A stretch of DNA of 64,000 nt, taken from IMG/VR virus record IMGVR_UViG_3300020198_001494, positions 31,202-95,201 of that record; one strand, written 5' to 3'. The position numbers and the translations under genes are program-made. The stretch is from a virus. Position 1 is the stretch's first letter; each line of letters begins with the position of its first letter. The notes beneath the pieces were generated by a model. The model was not told the origin of the DNA. It saw only the letters and a list, made by a program, of their open reading frames with translations, and ran no database searches. Shown here one piece after another: positions 51,952 to 59,797 of the stretch.

Positions 51952-52742
51952 TCATACCCTATATTAGACTCTCTAGTCCTTTTATTAATTAATTTATCTG
52001 TACATTCCTCTCTATACGGACAAAATCTACAAGAATCATTTGAAGGTGTAGCACCAAATACCCCATTCTCTATACCCTCAAATGATTTAATTATTTTAGA
52101 TTTCACCCCATCAAGTATATTAGGATCAACATCGTACCAATCAATATCCCCAAACCTTGTATACTGATACCCTATTTCTATTGGCCAATTACCTAACTTA
52201 GCTTTTACAATTATTACGTAATAATAAAGTTGGTCACTATCAAGAAATTTATCCCTACTCTTACCGCTTTTACCGTCTAGAATAAAAATCTTATTATTAT
52301 TCTGTGACAATAAATCTATTCTACCGTTTATTTCATTAGAACCATATGGAATCTTAGCTTTAGCTTCCGCTATAACTTTACCATCTAATAGACCTTGTTC
52401 TTTTAAGGTATTAAAACATTTAGGCATGCAATGAATAGCTAAATTTATATTCTCTGGTAGCTCATTATCACTGTCCCATATTATATACTCCCTTTCTAGA
52501 AGCTTACTGGATATAGCCTCTGTTTCTACAGGTAACCAATCGAGCCAATCTAGCTCGTGTTTTTTATACGTACCGCTCTTTATCCAGTTTTCCAAAAGTC
52601 CTGCTGTTAAATTACCAAAAAAAGCATTTTTCTTATTTTCAGGATCTTTTGGCTTTTGCCTTTTAATATATTTAAGGTGATATTTCTTAGGACAACTTAA
52701 GTAATCCTTCATACCATGAAATGATAAATTTATTCCGCTCAT
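51915..52742 (-). CDS. PD-(D/E)XK nuclease with Fe-S cluster (Cas4/RecB-like)
   Basis: The protein has 275 residues. Motifs: INLSFHGMKDYLSCPKKYHL near the start with Cys17, EINGRIDLL with Asp143, IFILDGKSGK with Asp156 and Lys158, then DQLYYYVIIV. A Cys group near the end (CRFCPYREEC) with Cys17 gives the four-Cys 4Fe-4S pattern of Cas4/AddB-type nucleases. It is probably a 5'-3' or flap exonuclease acting with the Rad50/Mre11 pair. The ATG follows a TATAATTA by 6 bases and lacks a ribosome site, so it may be read as a leaderless message. Confidence 0.82.
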   Translation of the reverse strand: MSGINLSFHGMKDYLSCPKKYHLKYIKRQKPKDPENKKNAFFGNLTAGLLENWIKSGTYKKHELDWLDWLPVETEAISSKLLEREYIIWDSDNELPENINLAIHCMPKCFNTLKEQGLLDGKVIAEAKAKIPYGSNEINGRIDLLSQNNNKIFILDGKSGKSRDKFLDSDQLYYYVIIVKAKLGNWPIEIGYQYTRFGDIDWYDVDPNILDGVKSKIIKSFEGIENGVFGATPSNDSCRFCPYREECTDKLINKRTRESNIGYDCLGQGLGSLDF

Positions 52743-52748
52743 TGTTAG

Positions 52749-52756
52749 TAATTATA
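52749..52756 (-). promoter_or_regulatory. TATAATTA element at the Mre11/nuclease gene boundary
   Basis: The minus strand reads GCTATAATTACTAACAATG. The TAA of the Mre11-like gene is inside it and the ATG is the nuclease start. If it is a -10 element the message would start at or near the ATG. Confidence 0.45.
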
Positions 52757-53741
52757 GCCCACGATTTAAAAGATAATGTAAACTTCTTTCTCTAACTTCC
52801 CCAGAAATTGACATTGATCCAAGTGTATGTTTAACTACACCAGCAGCATTACTAAAAGAAATACTATCATTAGACAACCTATCACAAAATTCTCTAAAAT
52901 CAGACTCATTCTTTTTAGCTAAATCATATTTTTCTATATTAAAAACTCTTTCTGCTGGCTCTATATTTAGCTTTTTTCTTGTAGTTTTATAGGATATCTT
53001 ACCCTTTACTTTTTCTATCTCTAATAAATCTACGAATACCTCTCTTTCAGCAACGTCCTCTGTTAAAGAACCTCTAGTTAAAGAGCCAGGTTGTGAAAAC
53101 ATTTTCTCTATACCAGAACAATTTACTACTTTATAATCTGGTTTTACTGAATGGTCATGTCCTATAAGGAAATAGTCTGCATCTGTTTCTGCTAGCTCTT
53201 TATAACTCCATACATTACTACCGAAAAAATTTCCGCCCTCTGGATTACAAAAATCATGTATAACAGAAACCATAAAATCTACATTTTTTTCTTTTTTCCT
53301 ATCCTCTAAATCAAGTATACCCATACCATATGAAATACCCGATACCTTAACACACAAATCACCTGACTTATACAATACAGGGTCAATATCAACTCTTTTA
53401 AAGGCCCCTGACTCAATTAAAACGGCTAAAGGCTGGTGTTCTAATGTTTCAACTCGACCATAAACCATATCATGGTTACCAGCTACACCACAAAAATCAC
53501 ACCCTAGATCTAAAAACGTTCTAACCATTCTAGATACTAACTTATGAGGTACCTTATACGCATAAGGAACATGAAACACATCACCTGTTGTAACTATAGC
53601 AGATGCTTTACTTTTAATCGCTATATCCCTTATTTGACTAAACTTATTAAATATAGTATCCTCATAATTATCAATTCTAGACACCATTGGTTTATCAGAA
53701 AAATGTAAATCACCTACTAAAACTAAAGATATCTTACTCAT
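52752..53741 (-). CDS. sbcD: Mre11/SbcD-like nuclease subunit
   Basis: The protein has 329 residues. Metallophosphoesterase motifs are in order: VGDLHFS (Asp11, His13), TTGDVFH, AGNHDMVYG, SVIHDF and LIGHDHSVKP. These place two metal ions for nuclease action. It starts directly after the Rad50 N-half stop. With the two Rad50 parts it should form the complex that processes DNA ends for recombination-dependent replication, as T4 gp46/47. The family length is typical. Confidence 0.9.
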   Translation of the reverse strand: MSKISLVLVGDLHFSDKPMVSRIDNYEDTIFNKFSQIRDIAIKSKASAIVTTGDVFHVPYAYKVPHKLVSRMVRTFLDLGCDFCGVAGNHDMVYGRVETLEHQPLAVLIESGAFKRVDIDPVLYKSGDLCVKVSGISYGMGILDLEDRKKEKNVDFMVSVIHDFCNPEGGNFFGSNVWSYKELAETDADYFLIGHDHSVKPDYKVVNCSGIEKMFSQPGSLTRGSLTEDVAEREVFVDLLEIEKVKGKISYKTTRKKLNIEPAERVFNIEKYDLAKKNESDFREFCDRLSNDSISFSNAAGVVKHTLGSMSISGEVRERSLHYLLNRGL

Positions 53742-54917
53742 CTAAACTACCACTTTTTTCTTTATTTCTTGATCGCAAACAGGACAGGTATCTAAATCAC
53801 CTAACAATGAATCTAGCTCATCATGTATATCCTCTATTTTATTTTCAATACTTAATATCTCTTTGGATATACGATCTATAGATTCCAAACACTCATTTCT
53901 ATTCTTACTCATTTTTTCTACTATAGAAAATTCCTGTGTATTTGGCTCATCTGGTATAAGAACTTTAGTCAATTTATTATAAAATTTATTATACAATAAT
54001 AAATTAGACCTTTGTTTAAGTATTTGATTAATTAATTTAACCGATTTCAAAGAATCTTCCGAAAAATCTTCCGGAATTTTTATTTTTGAAATGTCAGATA
54101 ATATACCTATTGTTTTTATATTTGTATTTCTATTTTCTAAAATTGACTCTAATTTACTAACTAATGCTATTAAATTTTGATCTATCTCTTCTGGAATTTT
54201 AACATCACTAACTGATATTAAATAATTTATATCTTTATTTAAGTATTTTCTATTATTTAATAAAGTATTTAAAGAAACTAAATCATTATTACATTTTTCT
54301 ATTATATTTAAATCTAAAGTTAAAGAGTTTCCTTCATTAAAAATATCATCAAAGCTATCGTATCTAGATACCTGTTTATTTACTTTTACTAAATCATCCT
54401 GCCTAGTTTTTACTAAAGATTTTACTTCCCTTAAATCTACTAAGCAATCCTTACCAGCTAAAGAAATAATATCTAATTTTCCTAAAATAGAAAATATATC
54501 AGCAATTGTAGCACCTGATTCCCTCAAAAGAAACAGAACACTGAATTGATCAGTGCCCATTTGAGGTCTTATATTTTTTCTTCCTACCTCTATATCTACA
54601 AAACCAAAACTCTTGAGAATATCTGGAGCATCCCCTCCAACCTTATCGTAATGCTCCCCGTCTACTATATAATAGTTATCTTTAGATCCTTTAACCCACT
54701 CTATGGTATGATCTTCAAACTCAAGAATAACTTTTGAGCTACTTTTTCCTTTACGTACAAAGTCATCACCGCGCCTATTAAACAAAGCACCTTCTATTGC
54801 ACGACAAATAGCGCTCTTACCGGCATTTGATGGGCCGGTAAGAGCGGTAAACCGATCTATCTCAAAATCTACTTTTTCAATAGACTGAAAATCAGATATG
54901 TGTACCTTTATTGTCAC
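53742..54917 (-). CDS. N-terminal half of a split Rad50/SbcC ATPase, ending at the zinc hook
   Basis: The protein has 391 residues and a GTG start directly at the RecA stop. Walker A is GPSNAGKSA, then the Q-loop-like GTDQFSVLFLLRES and a long coiled coil. The frame ends DTCPVCDQEIKKKVVV: the CPVC of the zinc hook is only 10 residues from the end. In normal Rad50 the hook is in the middle and a second coiled coil and Walker B follow; here that half is a separate gene (50673-51320). The break at the hook suggests the two halves meet there. No internal frameshift is seen at the end. Confidence 0.88.
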   Translation of the reverse strand: MTIKVHISDFQSIEKVDFEIDRFTALTGPSNAGKSAICRAIEGALFNRRGDDFVRKGKSSSKVILEFEDHTIEWVKGSKDNYYIVDGEHYDKVGGDAPDILKSFGFVDIEVGRKNIRPQMGTDQFSVLFLLRESGATIADIFSILGKLDIISLAGKDCLVDLREVKSLVKTRQDDLVKVNKQVSRYDSFDDIFNEGNSLTLDLNIIEKCNNDLVSLNTLLNNRKYLNKDINYLISVSDVKIPEEIDQNLIALVSKLESILENRNTNIKTIGILSDISKIKIPEDFSEDSLKSVKLINQILKQRSNLLLYNKFYNKLTKVLIPDEPNTQEFSIVEKMSKNRNECLESIDRISKEILSIENKIEDIHDELDSLLGDLDTCPVCDQEIKKKVVV

Positions 54918-56009
54918 TTATCCCTGTCCTTCCGGATCGTTTTCATCAAAATCAACGTCATCATCTGTAATCTCATCTTCTGGATTATAATCACTAGTAA
55001 CTTGATCCCACTTTAAACTAGATACTATTTCATCATACATATTTTTATTTTCTGGTTTAGCTAAATTTTTAGCAGATTCATTTAATCCTACACCAATTTT
55101 TACGCCCTCATAAGAATAGGTACTACCGGATTTACTCAGTACCCCACAACTTGAGCCAGCATCTAATACTGATAAATAGTTATCAAAGCCGTACCCATAT
55201 CTAATGTATAATTCTCCAGATCTATATGGATCAGCTACTTTATTTTTAGTATTCTTTACCTTTACTTTATTATAAACTTCTACCTGCTCATTTTTATGAG
55301 TCAAATCACTATATACTGTACCCTTCTCTTTTTTCATTAAAGTAAAATGTAGTGATATTGATTTATAGAATTTTAAAGCATTACCGCCTTTTTGTGTCTC
55401 TTGTGGACCCATTCCTGGCATAGCTGCACCAATTTTTGCCATCATTTGGTTGGTCATAAGCATTGTTACATTACTATTATTTAGTAATTTAGTAGCTTTT
55501 ACTAAAAACTTATTCATCCCACGGGCTAATGCACCAATTGTTAAAGTTTGATCTGCATCCTTTTCCCAAACCTCCTTTGGATTCATAGCTGCAACAGAAT
55601 CAACAATTATTAAATCAACTGCCTGCTCATCCATTAAAACACAAGAAAGGTCTGCCCCCTCCTCTAAGGTATTAGGCTGAAAAAGTAAAAACGACTCCGG
55701 ACTTAAATCAACACCTAATTTTCTTGCGTAATTTCTGCTTAAAGCATGTTCATAATCAAAAAATGCCACAGACAAACCTTGTCTTTGGGCACTAGAAGCT
55801 ACAGAAAGAGCTAATGTAGTTTTACCTGTACTGAAATCTCCTGTAATCTCTGTAATTCTTCCTTTTGGGATACCACCCACCCCGGTTACCTTATCGATAA
55901 TTAAAGATCCAGTTGATATAACCTCTACCGGTTTTGGTGTATCGAAGTCCTCCCTAAATATGGACTTATAATCTTTCATTATAAGAGATAAGGCCCTCTG
56001 TCTTGACAT
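54918..56009 (-). CDS. recA: RecA recombinase
   Basis: The protein has 363 residues. Walker A: GDFSTGKTT at residues 57-65; the catalytic Glu in FFDYEHAL; Walker B in VDLIIVDSVAAM; and loop 2-like MGPQETQKGGNALKFY. The C-terminal ~30 residues are very acidic (DDDVDFDENDPEGQ), a common regulatory tail. It forms a filament on single-stranded DNA for strand exchange. It is preceded by AGGAGG and adjoins the resolvase and SbcCD-like genes, forming a clear recombination cluster. It reads as bacterial RecA rather than T4 UvsX. Confidence 0.92.
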   Translation of the reverse strand: MSRQRALSLIMKDYKSIFREDFDTPKPVEVISTGSLIIDKVTGVGGIPKGRITEITGDFSTGKTTLALSVASSAQRQGLSVAFFDYEHALSRNYARKLGVDLSPESFLLFQPNTLEEGADLSCVLMDEQAVDLIIVDSVAAMNPKEVWEKDADQTLTIGALARGMNKFLVKATKLLNNSNVTMLMTNQMMAKIGAAMPGMGPQETQKGGNALKFYKSISLHFTLMKKEKGTVYSDLTHKNEQVEVYNKVKVKNTKNKVADPYRSGELYIRYGYGFDNYLSVLDAGSSCGVLSKSGSTYSYEGVKIGVGLNESAKNLAKPENKNMYDEIVSSLKWDQVTSDYNPEDEITDDDVDFDENDPEGQG

Positions 56010-56018
56010 ATAATCCTC

Positions 56019-56648
56019 CTAAATAAATTGGTAGGCTTCCATACTGAAGTCGTAAAATGAGGTATTTTTATTATAATACATACCCTTAGGGATCTTCTTA
56101 CCGTTTAGTTTTCTAGAAAGAAACAATTCGGTTTCATAGGGGTATAAAGATAAAATAAAATTATGATCGTCTATAGTCTTTTTTAAATTTAAACCAATTA
56201 AAGCAATCCAATAGGCATCTGCCTCATCATTCCTAAGTTTGATACCTATCTTATTTATTATAGCCTGCCTTATATGCTTTTTTTCAACCTTACTTGGAGC
56301 CACGTATCCGTTTTCTCTCATCCACCCTTTTATATATGAATGTACTTGTAAAGGAGCGGGAGATACCACAAATGTTTTATTTTTTAAAAAAACATTCAGT
56401 ATAAAATTAAATAGAACATTCATTGTTTCAGATGTAAATGAACCGAATGTAGGACTCTCTAAAGAAACCACATCAGGATTATACTTTTTATAGAAATCCT
56501 CAATATTACTAGCTATGTATATAGCCCTTTTTAATAATATTTCCCCCGCATCAGTAGTAAATTTAGTGGCCTCTACAACACCATGATCTTCATTAACAAG
56601 AACAACACCAGTACCCGTCAATGACGGATCTATTCCCATTACCAACAT
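56019..56648 (-). CDS. RuvC-like Holliday junction resolvase
   Basis: The protein has 209 residues. Catalytic residues: Asp7 in MGIDPSLTGTG, Glu64 in VSLESPTFGS, and the final acid group D141/E142/D144 in LRNDEADAYWIAL. These match the RNase H-like RuvC family. It would cut branched recombination or packaging intermediates. The start ATG stands 9 bases after a terminator hairpin and lacks a ribosome site. A second Met at residue 4 is also possible. Confidence 0.85.
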   Translation of the reverse strand: MLVMGIDPSLTGTGVVLVNEDHGVVEATKFTTDAGEILLKRAIYIASNIEDFYKKYNPDVVSLESPTFGSFTSETMNVLFNFILNVFLKNKTFVVSPAPLQVHSYIKGWMRENGYVAPSKVEKKHIRQAIINKIGIKLRNDEADAYWIALIGLNLKKTIDDHNFILSLYPYETELFLSRKLNGKKIPKGMYYNKNTSFYDFSMEAYQFI

Positions 56649-56657
56649 AAAAATTTA

Positions 56658-56681
56658 GAGGGATCTGTTACCAGATCCCTC
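56658..56681 (-). terminator. Terminator between the SSB and resolvase genes
   Basis: A 10-bp perfect stem (GAGGGATCTG/CAGATCCCTC) with a 4-base loop, followed on the minus strand by TAAATTTTTATG. It sits just after the single-strand binding protein stop and runs into the resolvase ATG at 56648. Confidence 0.75.
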
Positions 56682-56693
56682 CCTCCACCAAAC

Positions 56694-57458
56694 CTAAACC
56701 GAACCAAACTCAGCTAAGATACTTGATAAATCAACACTATCACTATCTGTAGGTACTAATCCAGAAGCAATGCCCATAGCCTCATTAACCTCATCAAGTG
56801 TTCTTTCTCTACCTAAAGCCCTTTCTGCTGCTGCATATAATGATAGTGACTCTTCATATACAGCATTTTCTAGATCTTTATTTGCTCTCCAGGCAGAGTC
56901 CTTGCAAGGAGTAAAATCAAGCTGTTGAAATTGATCCTCTTTACAAGTAACTAAAATATCTCTACTAAGAAGTGGAAACTCAGCGTTCTTAGATTTAAGT
57001 GAAGTATATTTTTGCTCATTAAACACCCAGGGCTTTAAATTATAACTCATCGGAGCATTTAATTTTCCATCCTTATTAGTAGCATAGTGAGCCACAATTA
57101 CAGATATTCTAACCTTAGGTTGTCCAAATTTTTCACAGCAAACCTCTTTCTTACCTGGGGTAGATAAACAAAAGAAGTAGTTAAGACCAAATTTATCATC
57201 ATAGTGAACTCTAGCAGCCCAGGGCTTCAATTGATTAATATACTCTACACCATTTACTTTAGATCTCTCTATCTCCCCTGACTCTAGCTTCTGTTTAATG
57301 GAAGCTAGTTTATCTTTAGGGATCTCTGATAATGGTACTCTATGATAAATTAGGCCCAAACGATCTGTAACACCCTTTTTCCCTACATATTTTTCAACAT
57401 CAGTACCTTTAATGGTTTCGTCACTAAAACCATCTAAATCAATAAGAAAATCAGACAT
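56694..57458 (-). CDS. Single-stranded DNA-binding protein (gp32-like)
   Basis: The protein has 254 residues. The core AARVHYDDKFGLNYFFCLST with KKEVCCEKFGQPKVRISVIV suggests an OB fold with a Cys/His zinc element like T4 gp32. The end is acidic (DSDSVDLSSILAEFGSV), as in other SSBs, where it recruits partners. It heads a short unit: TATAATTA upstream, a good AGAGAGG ribosome site and a terminator just after the stop. High expression is expected. The zinc ligands are not fully clear by eye. Confidence 0.7.
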   Translation of the reverse strand: MSDFLIDLDGFSDETIKGTDVEKYVGKKGVTDRLGLIYHRVPLSEIPKDKLASIKQKLESGEIERSKVNGVEYINQLKPWAARVHYDDKFGLNYFFCLSTPGKKEVCCEKFGQPKVRISVIVAHYATNKDGKLNAPMSYNLKPWVFNEQKYTSLKSKNAEFPLLSRDILVTCKEDQFQQLDFTPCKDSAWRANKDLENAVYEESLSLYAAAERALGRERTLDEVNEAMGIASGLVPTDSDSVDLSSILAEFGSV

Positions 57459-57499
57459 TTTTACCTCTCTTGTCTATGCGTATCTACCGCTCTTTCTAT

Positions 57500-57507
57500 T
57501 AATTATA
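57500..57507 (-). promoter_or_regulatory. TATAATTA promoter-like element upstream of the SSB gene
   Basis: The minus strand reads TTGATCATGGTGCGGTTC then TATAATTAATAGAA, 41 bases before the ATG at 57458. TTGATCAT with a 12-base spacing to TATAAT is shared with the element at 48008-48015. Confidence 0.6.
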
Positions 57508-57537
57508 GAACCGCACCATGATCAAGTTAAAGATCAA

Positions 57538-58281
57538 TTAGTCGTACCAAGAATCTAGGTTTTTTAAAGTATCAGATAAGTCGCCAAGTTTTATATCTTC
57601 ACTATCTGGTATATTACTTTTAGTGGAAATATTACCAAATAACGCCTCTATATCAAGATCCTCATCTGCTATTTCTCTAACTTTATTTAAATCTTCTTTT
57701 TTACTACTTGGTATTACACTGTTTACTATTCTAGGAACTAAAGGATGATCAGGCTGAGAAGAAGCTGGCACCTCCCCAAGACGTATCCTAGATTCCAAAA
57801 TCCTAAGATGTATTTTTAAAGTATCTTTCGATTCCTTCAAATACTTTATCTGATTCTCTACCATATCCAAAGCTGTAGCATGTGTTATCAACATATCTTG
57901 TAAGATACTTAATTCCTTTACATTATCCTTAAGTAATGATAATGCAAATGACTCCTTTTGGTTTTGATAGCCTATATCCTTAGCTTTTGGATGACTTAGC
58001 ATTACCTCTTGTTTTTTAATATTTAAAACAGAATCAGCAAGATTTTTAGCTCTCTTTATAACCATAGTAGATTTTTTAATTTTAGACAAAAATTTCTCTA
58101 ATTTTTGAAGTTTAGTATGAATATCAAAAAGCTTTTCATCAACAAACAAGGGACCAAGCTGCACCACTGACTCATCGACATCAGCTACAGTATTCATTGT
58201 TTCATCCATTATATTGTTAATCTCTTCATCAGATAAAATATCTGATCCCTTTTTCCACTCTTTACCAAGATCTGTAGACAT
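57538..58281 (-). CDS. Coiled-coil protein near the SSB gene
   Basis: The protein has 247 residues. It begins GKEWKKGSDILSDEEINNIM, has a long helical/coiled-coil middle (KLQKLEKFLSKIKKSTMVIK; LDMVENQIKYLKESKDTLKI) and an acidic C-terminus (DLDIEALFGNISTKSNIPDS, ending LDSWYD). No domain is recognised. Its ribosome site GAGGAG lies within the 3' arm of a strong hairpin (58287-58323), so translation may be controlled. It is upstream of SSB and could be a replication accessory or recombination mediator; this is a guess. Confidence 0.5.
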   Translation of the reverse strand: MSTDLGKEWKKGSDILSDEEINNIMDETMNTVADVDESVVQLGPLFVDEKLFDIHTKLQKLEKFLSKIKKSTMVIKRAKNLADSVLNIKKQEVMLSHPKAKDIGYQNQKESFALSLLKDNVKELSILQDMLITHATALDMVENQIKYLKESKDTLKIHLRILESRIRLGEVPASSQPDHPLVPRIVNSVIPSSKKEDLNKVREIADEDLDIEALFGNISTKSNIPDSEDIKLGDLSDTLKNLDSWYD

Positions 58282-58286
58282 AAAAA

Positions 58287-58323
58287 AATCTCCTCACCTA
58301 TACTAATGATAGGTGAGGAGATT
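58287..58323 (-). terminator. Terminator hairpin overlapping the ribosome site of the coiled-coil gene
   Basis: A 15-bp perfect stem (AATCTCCTCACCTAT/ATAGGTGAGGAGATT) with a 7-base loop, followed on the minus strand by TTTTTATG, where the ATG is the start at 58281. The 3' arm contains GGTGAGGAG, the ribosome site of that gene. So one structure can end the upstream message and also hide the ribosome site in any message that reads through. Confidence 0.85.
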
Positions 58324-58336
58324 AGAAAATTTCTAC

Positions 58337-58516
58337 CTAAATTCTCCGTCTTCTACGGAAAATCCTTTTATTCTTTTTTATATTTGACAGTAAATTTCTA
58401 TACAGATCTGGTAAGAAAAAAAATGATTCATTACTTAGTGGATCATGTATAGCTGGTCGCGGCTCTATTTTAACCGCCTTTGGATCAAAATACCACTTTT
58501 TTACAGAATCTTCCAT
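58337..58516 (-). CDS. Small basic protein, 59 residues
   Basis: The frame runs from ATG at 58516 to TAG at 58337: MEDSVKKWYFDPKAVKIEPR, then PAIHDPLSNESFFFLPDLYR, NLLSNIKKNKRIFRRRRRI. AGAGG lies 9 bases upstream. A TATAATTA element precedes it at 58576-58583 and a terminator follows at once, so it is probably a single-gene unit. The basic end suggests nucleic acid binding, but no family is recognised. Confidence 0.7.
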   Translation of the reverse strand: MEDSVKKWYFDPKAVKIEPRPAIHDPLSNESFFFLPDLYRNLLSNIKKNKRIFRRRRRI

Positions 58517-58531
58517 TTTACAAAACCTCTA

Positions 58532-58572
58532 AAGGAGCTTGTCCCACCACCTAGACTAAACCTCTGCTCCTT
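58532..58572 (-). promoter_or_regulatory. Structured leader of the 59-residue gene
   Basis: AAGGAGC and GCTCCTT (58532-58538 and 58566-58572) can pair across the leader, extended by CTAAGGAGC/GCTCCTTTAG with one bulge. The ribosome site AGAGG lies just beyond the 3' arm. It may affect translation of the small gene. Confidence 0.35.
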
Positions 58573-58575
58573 AGC

Positions 58576-58583
58576 TAATTATA
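58576..58583 (-). promoter_or_regulatory. TATAATTA promoter-like element upstream of the 59-residue gene
   Basis: The minus strand reads GATATAATTAGCTAAGGAG, 59 bases before the ATG at 58516, inside a 138-bp gap that follows the glycosyltransferase genes. The rest of the gap shows no other gene. Confidence 0.5.
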
Positions 58584-58654
58584 TCAACTAGTGAACCATC
58601 TAAAAGGCTAACAATAGTTAAGACGTTATGTTAAGTTATATTAAGCAGAAATTT

Positions 58655-59797
58655 CTAATTTTTTACAAGATTATCTATAATATCTGATATCTTATTAACG
58701 GAATTTTCCCATTTATATTTTTGAACAAATTTATAAGCCCTATCCACCTTAATTAATGGAATCTTACTACCTCTATAAAAGTCTAACAGCATGCTTGATA
58801 AATGATCTTCATCTGGTCGTGCCCACATATGGTCACCATCATTACCAGCGGCAACAAAACTAGGATGAAATGACATGTATTTACTATCTAATCCTATCAT
58901 TGAATATTTTATGTGATTAGCCATATCATTATTTAAATACTCGGCTGGAGCAGACCACCCTGTTATAACCAAAGGAACCTTACAAGCTGCGGCTTCAAAA
59001 GCTGGGTATCCCCAAGACTCCCCAAATGTCGGAAGAACAAATAAATTAGCTGATCTGTAAAGTCTAGCTAACTTGTGATCTGGTAAATATGATCTTATTA
59101 AACATATCTCCGGTTTATACGAATTAAACCTAGACCTTAGATCATTTACCATGTTTTTTAAATTATTTATCTGAGTATCCCCTGAATCTGTACTATCTAC
59201 AAACGGTTTAACTATTAACCTAACTTTATCAATATCCTTAAATGTCTTTAAATATGATGAAAATAAAATATCCCACCCTTTTCTATATTGAAAAGTTCCT
59301 ACAGATAATATATTATATTTTTTATCCCTAAATATTTCAAAAGAAGGGGTTTCTCTCTTCATAATATCATGATTAATACCATTTGGTACTACATATATAG
59401 GTTTACTAATGTCACGTTTAGAAAATGTTCCTTTATTAAAATCAGATGGAACAATTATAGCGTCCATTCCATTACAAGCAGGAACCCATTCCTTAGGTAT
59501 TCTATCAGTCTCGAACATTCCATAACCAATATTCTTTCCACAATATCTTTTCCACTCAAATGGAGCAGAAATTTGTATTGATATTGCTTTTGATCTATCT
59601 ATTTTATTAGAAAATGTCTCATTAATTATACTAATTTTCTCATCTGGCAAGTCAACTTTTAGATTATAATTATGGTAATGTTCTAACTGTATTTTATACT
59701 TACCTAACTTGTATAAGTTAGTAAGAATATTTATACCAGTTTCAGAATAACCAGATCCATCAAATAATGGAGCAATTAATAGAACTTCCTGCTTCAT
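58655..59797 (-). CDS. Glycosyltransferase, GT4 type
   Basis: The protein has 380 residues. Typical GT4 features: AIIVPSDFNKGTF, VVPNGINHDIMKR, ILSVGTFQYRKGWDILFSSY and the sugar-donor segment ANLFVLPTFGESWGYPAFEA with EAAACKVPLVIT. Both Rossmann domains are present and the length is normal. The substrate is not clear. It overlaps the second glycosyltransferase by one base, so they are coupled. Phage enzymes of this type modify DNA bases, virion proteins or host glycans; their place beside fibre genes makes virion glycosylation one option. Confidence 0.85.
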   Translation of the reverse strand: MKQEVLLIAPLFDGSGYSETGINILTNLYKLGKYKIQLEHYHNYNLKVDLPDEKISIINETFSNKIDRSKAISIQISAPFEWKRYCGKNIGYGMFETDRIPKEWVPACNGMDAIIVPSDFNKGTFSKRDISKPIYVVPNGINHDIMKRETPSFEIFRDKKYNILSVGTFQYRKGWDILFSSYLKTFKDIDKVRLIVKPFVDSTDSGDTQINNLKNMVNDLRSRFNSYKPEICLIRSYLPDHKLARLYRSANLFVLPTFGESWGYPAFEAAACKVPLVITGWSAPAEYLNNDMANHIKYSMIGLDSKYMSFHPSFVAAGNDGDHMWARPDEDHLSSMLLDFYRGSKIPLIKVDRAYKFVQKYKWENSVNKISDIIDNLVKN

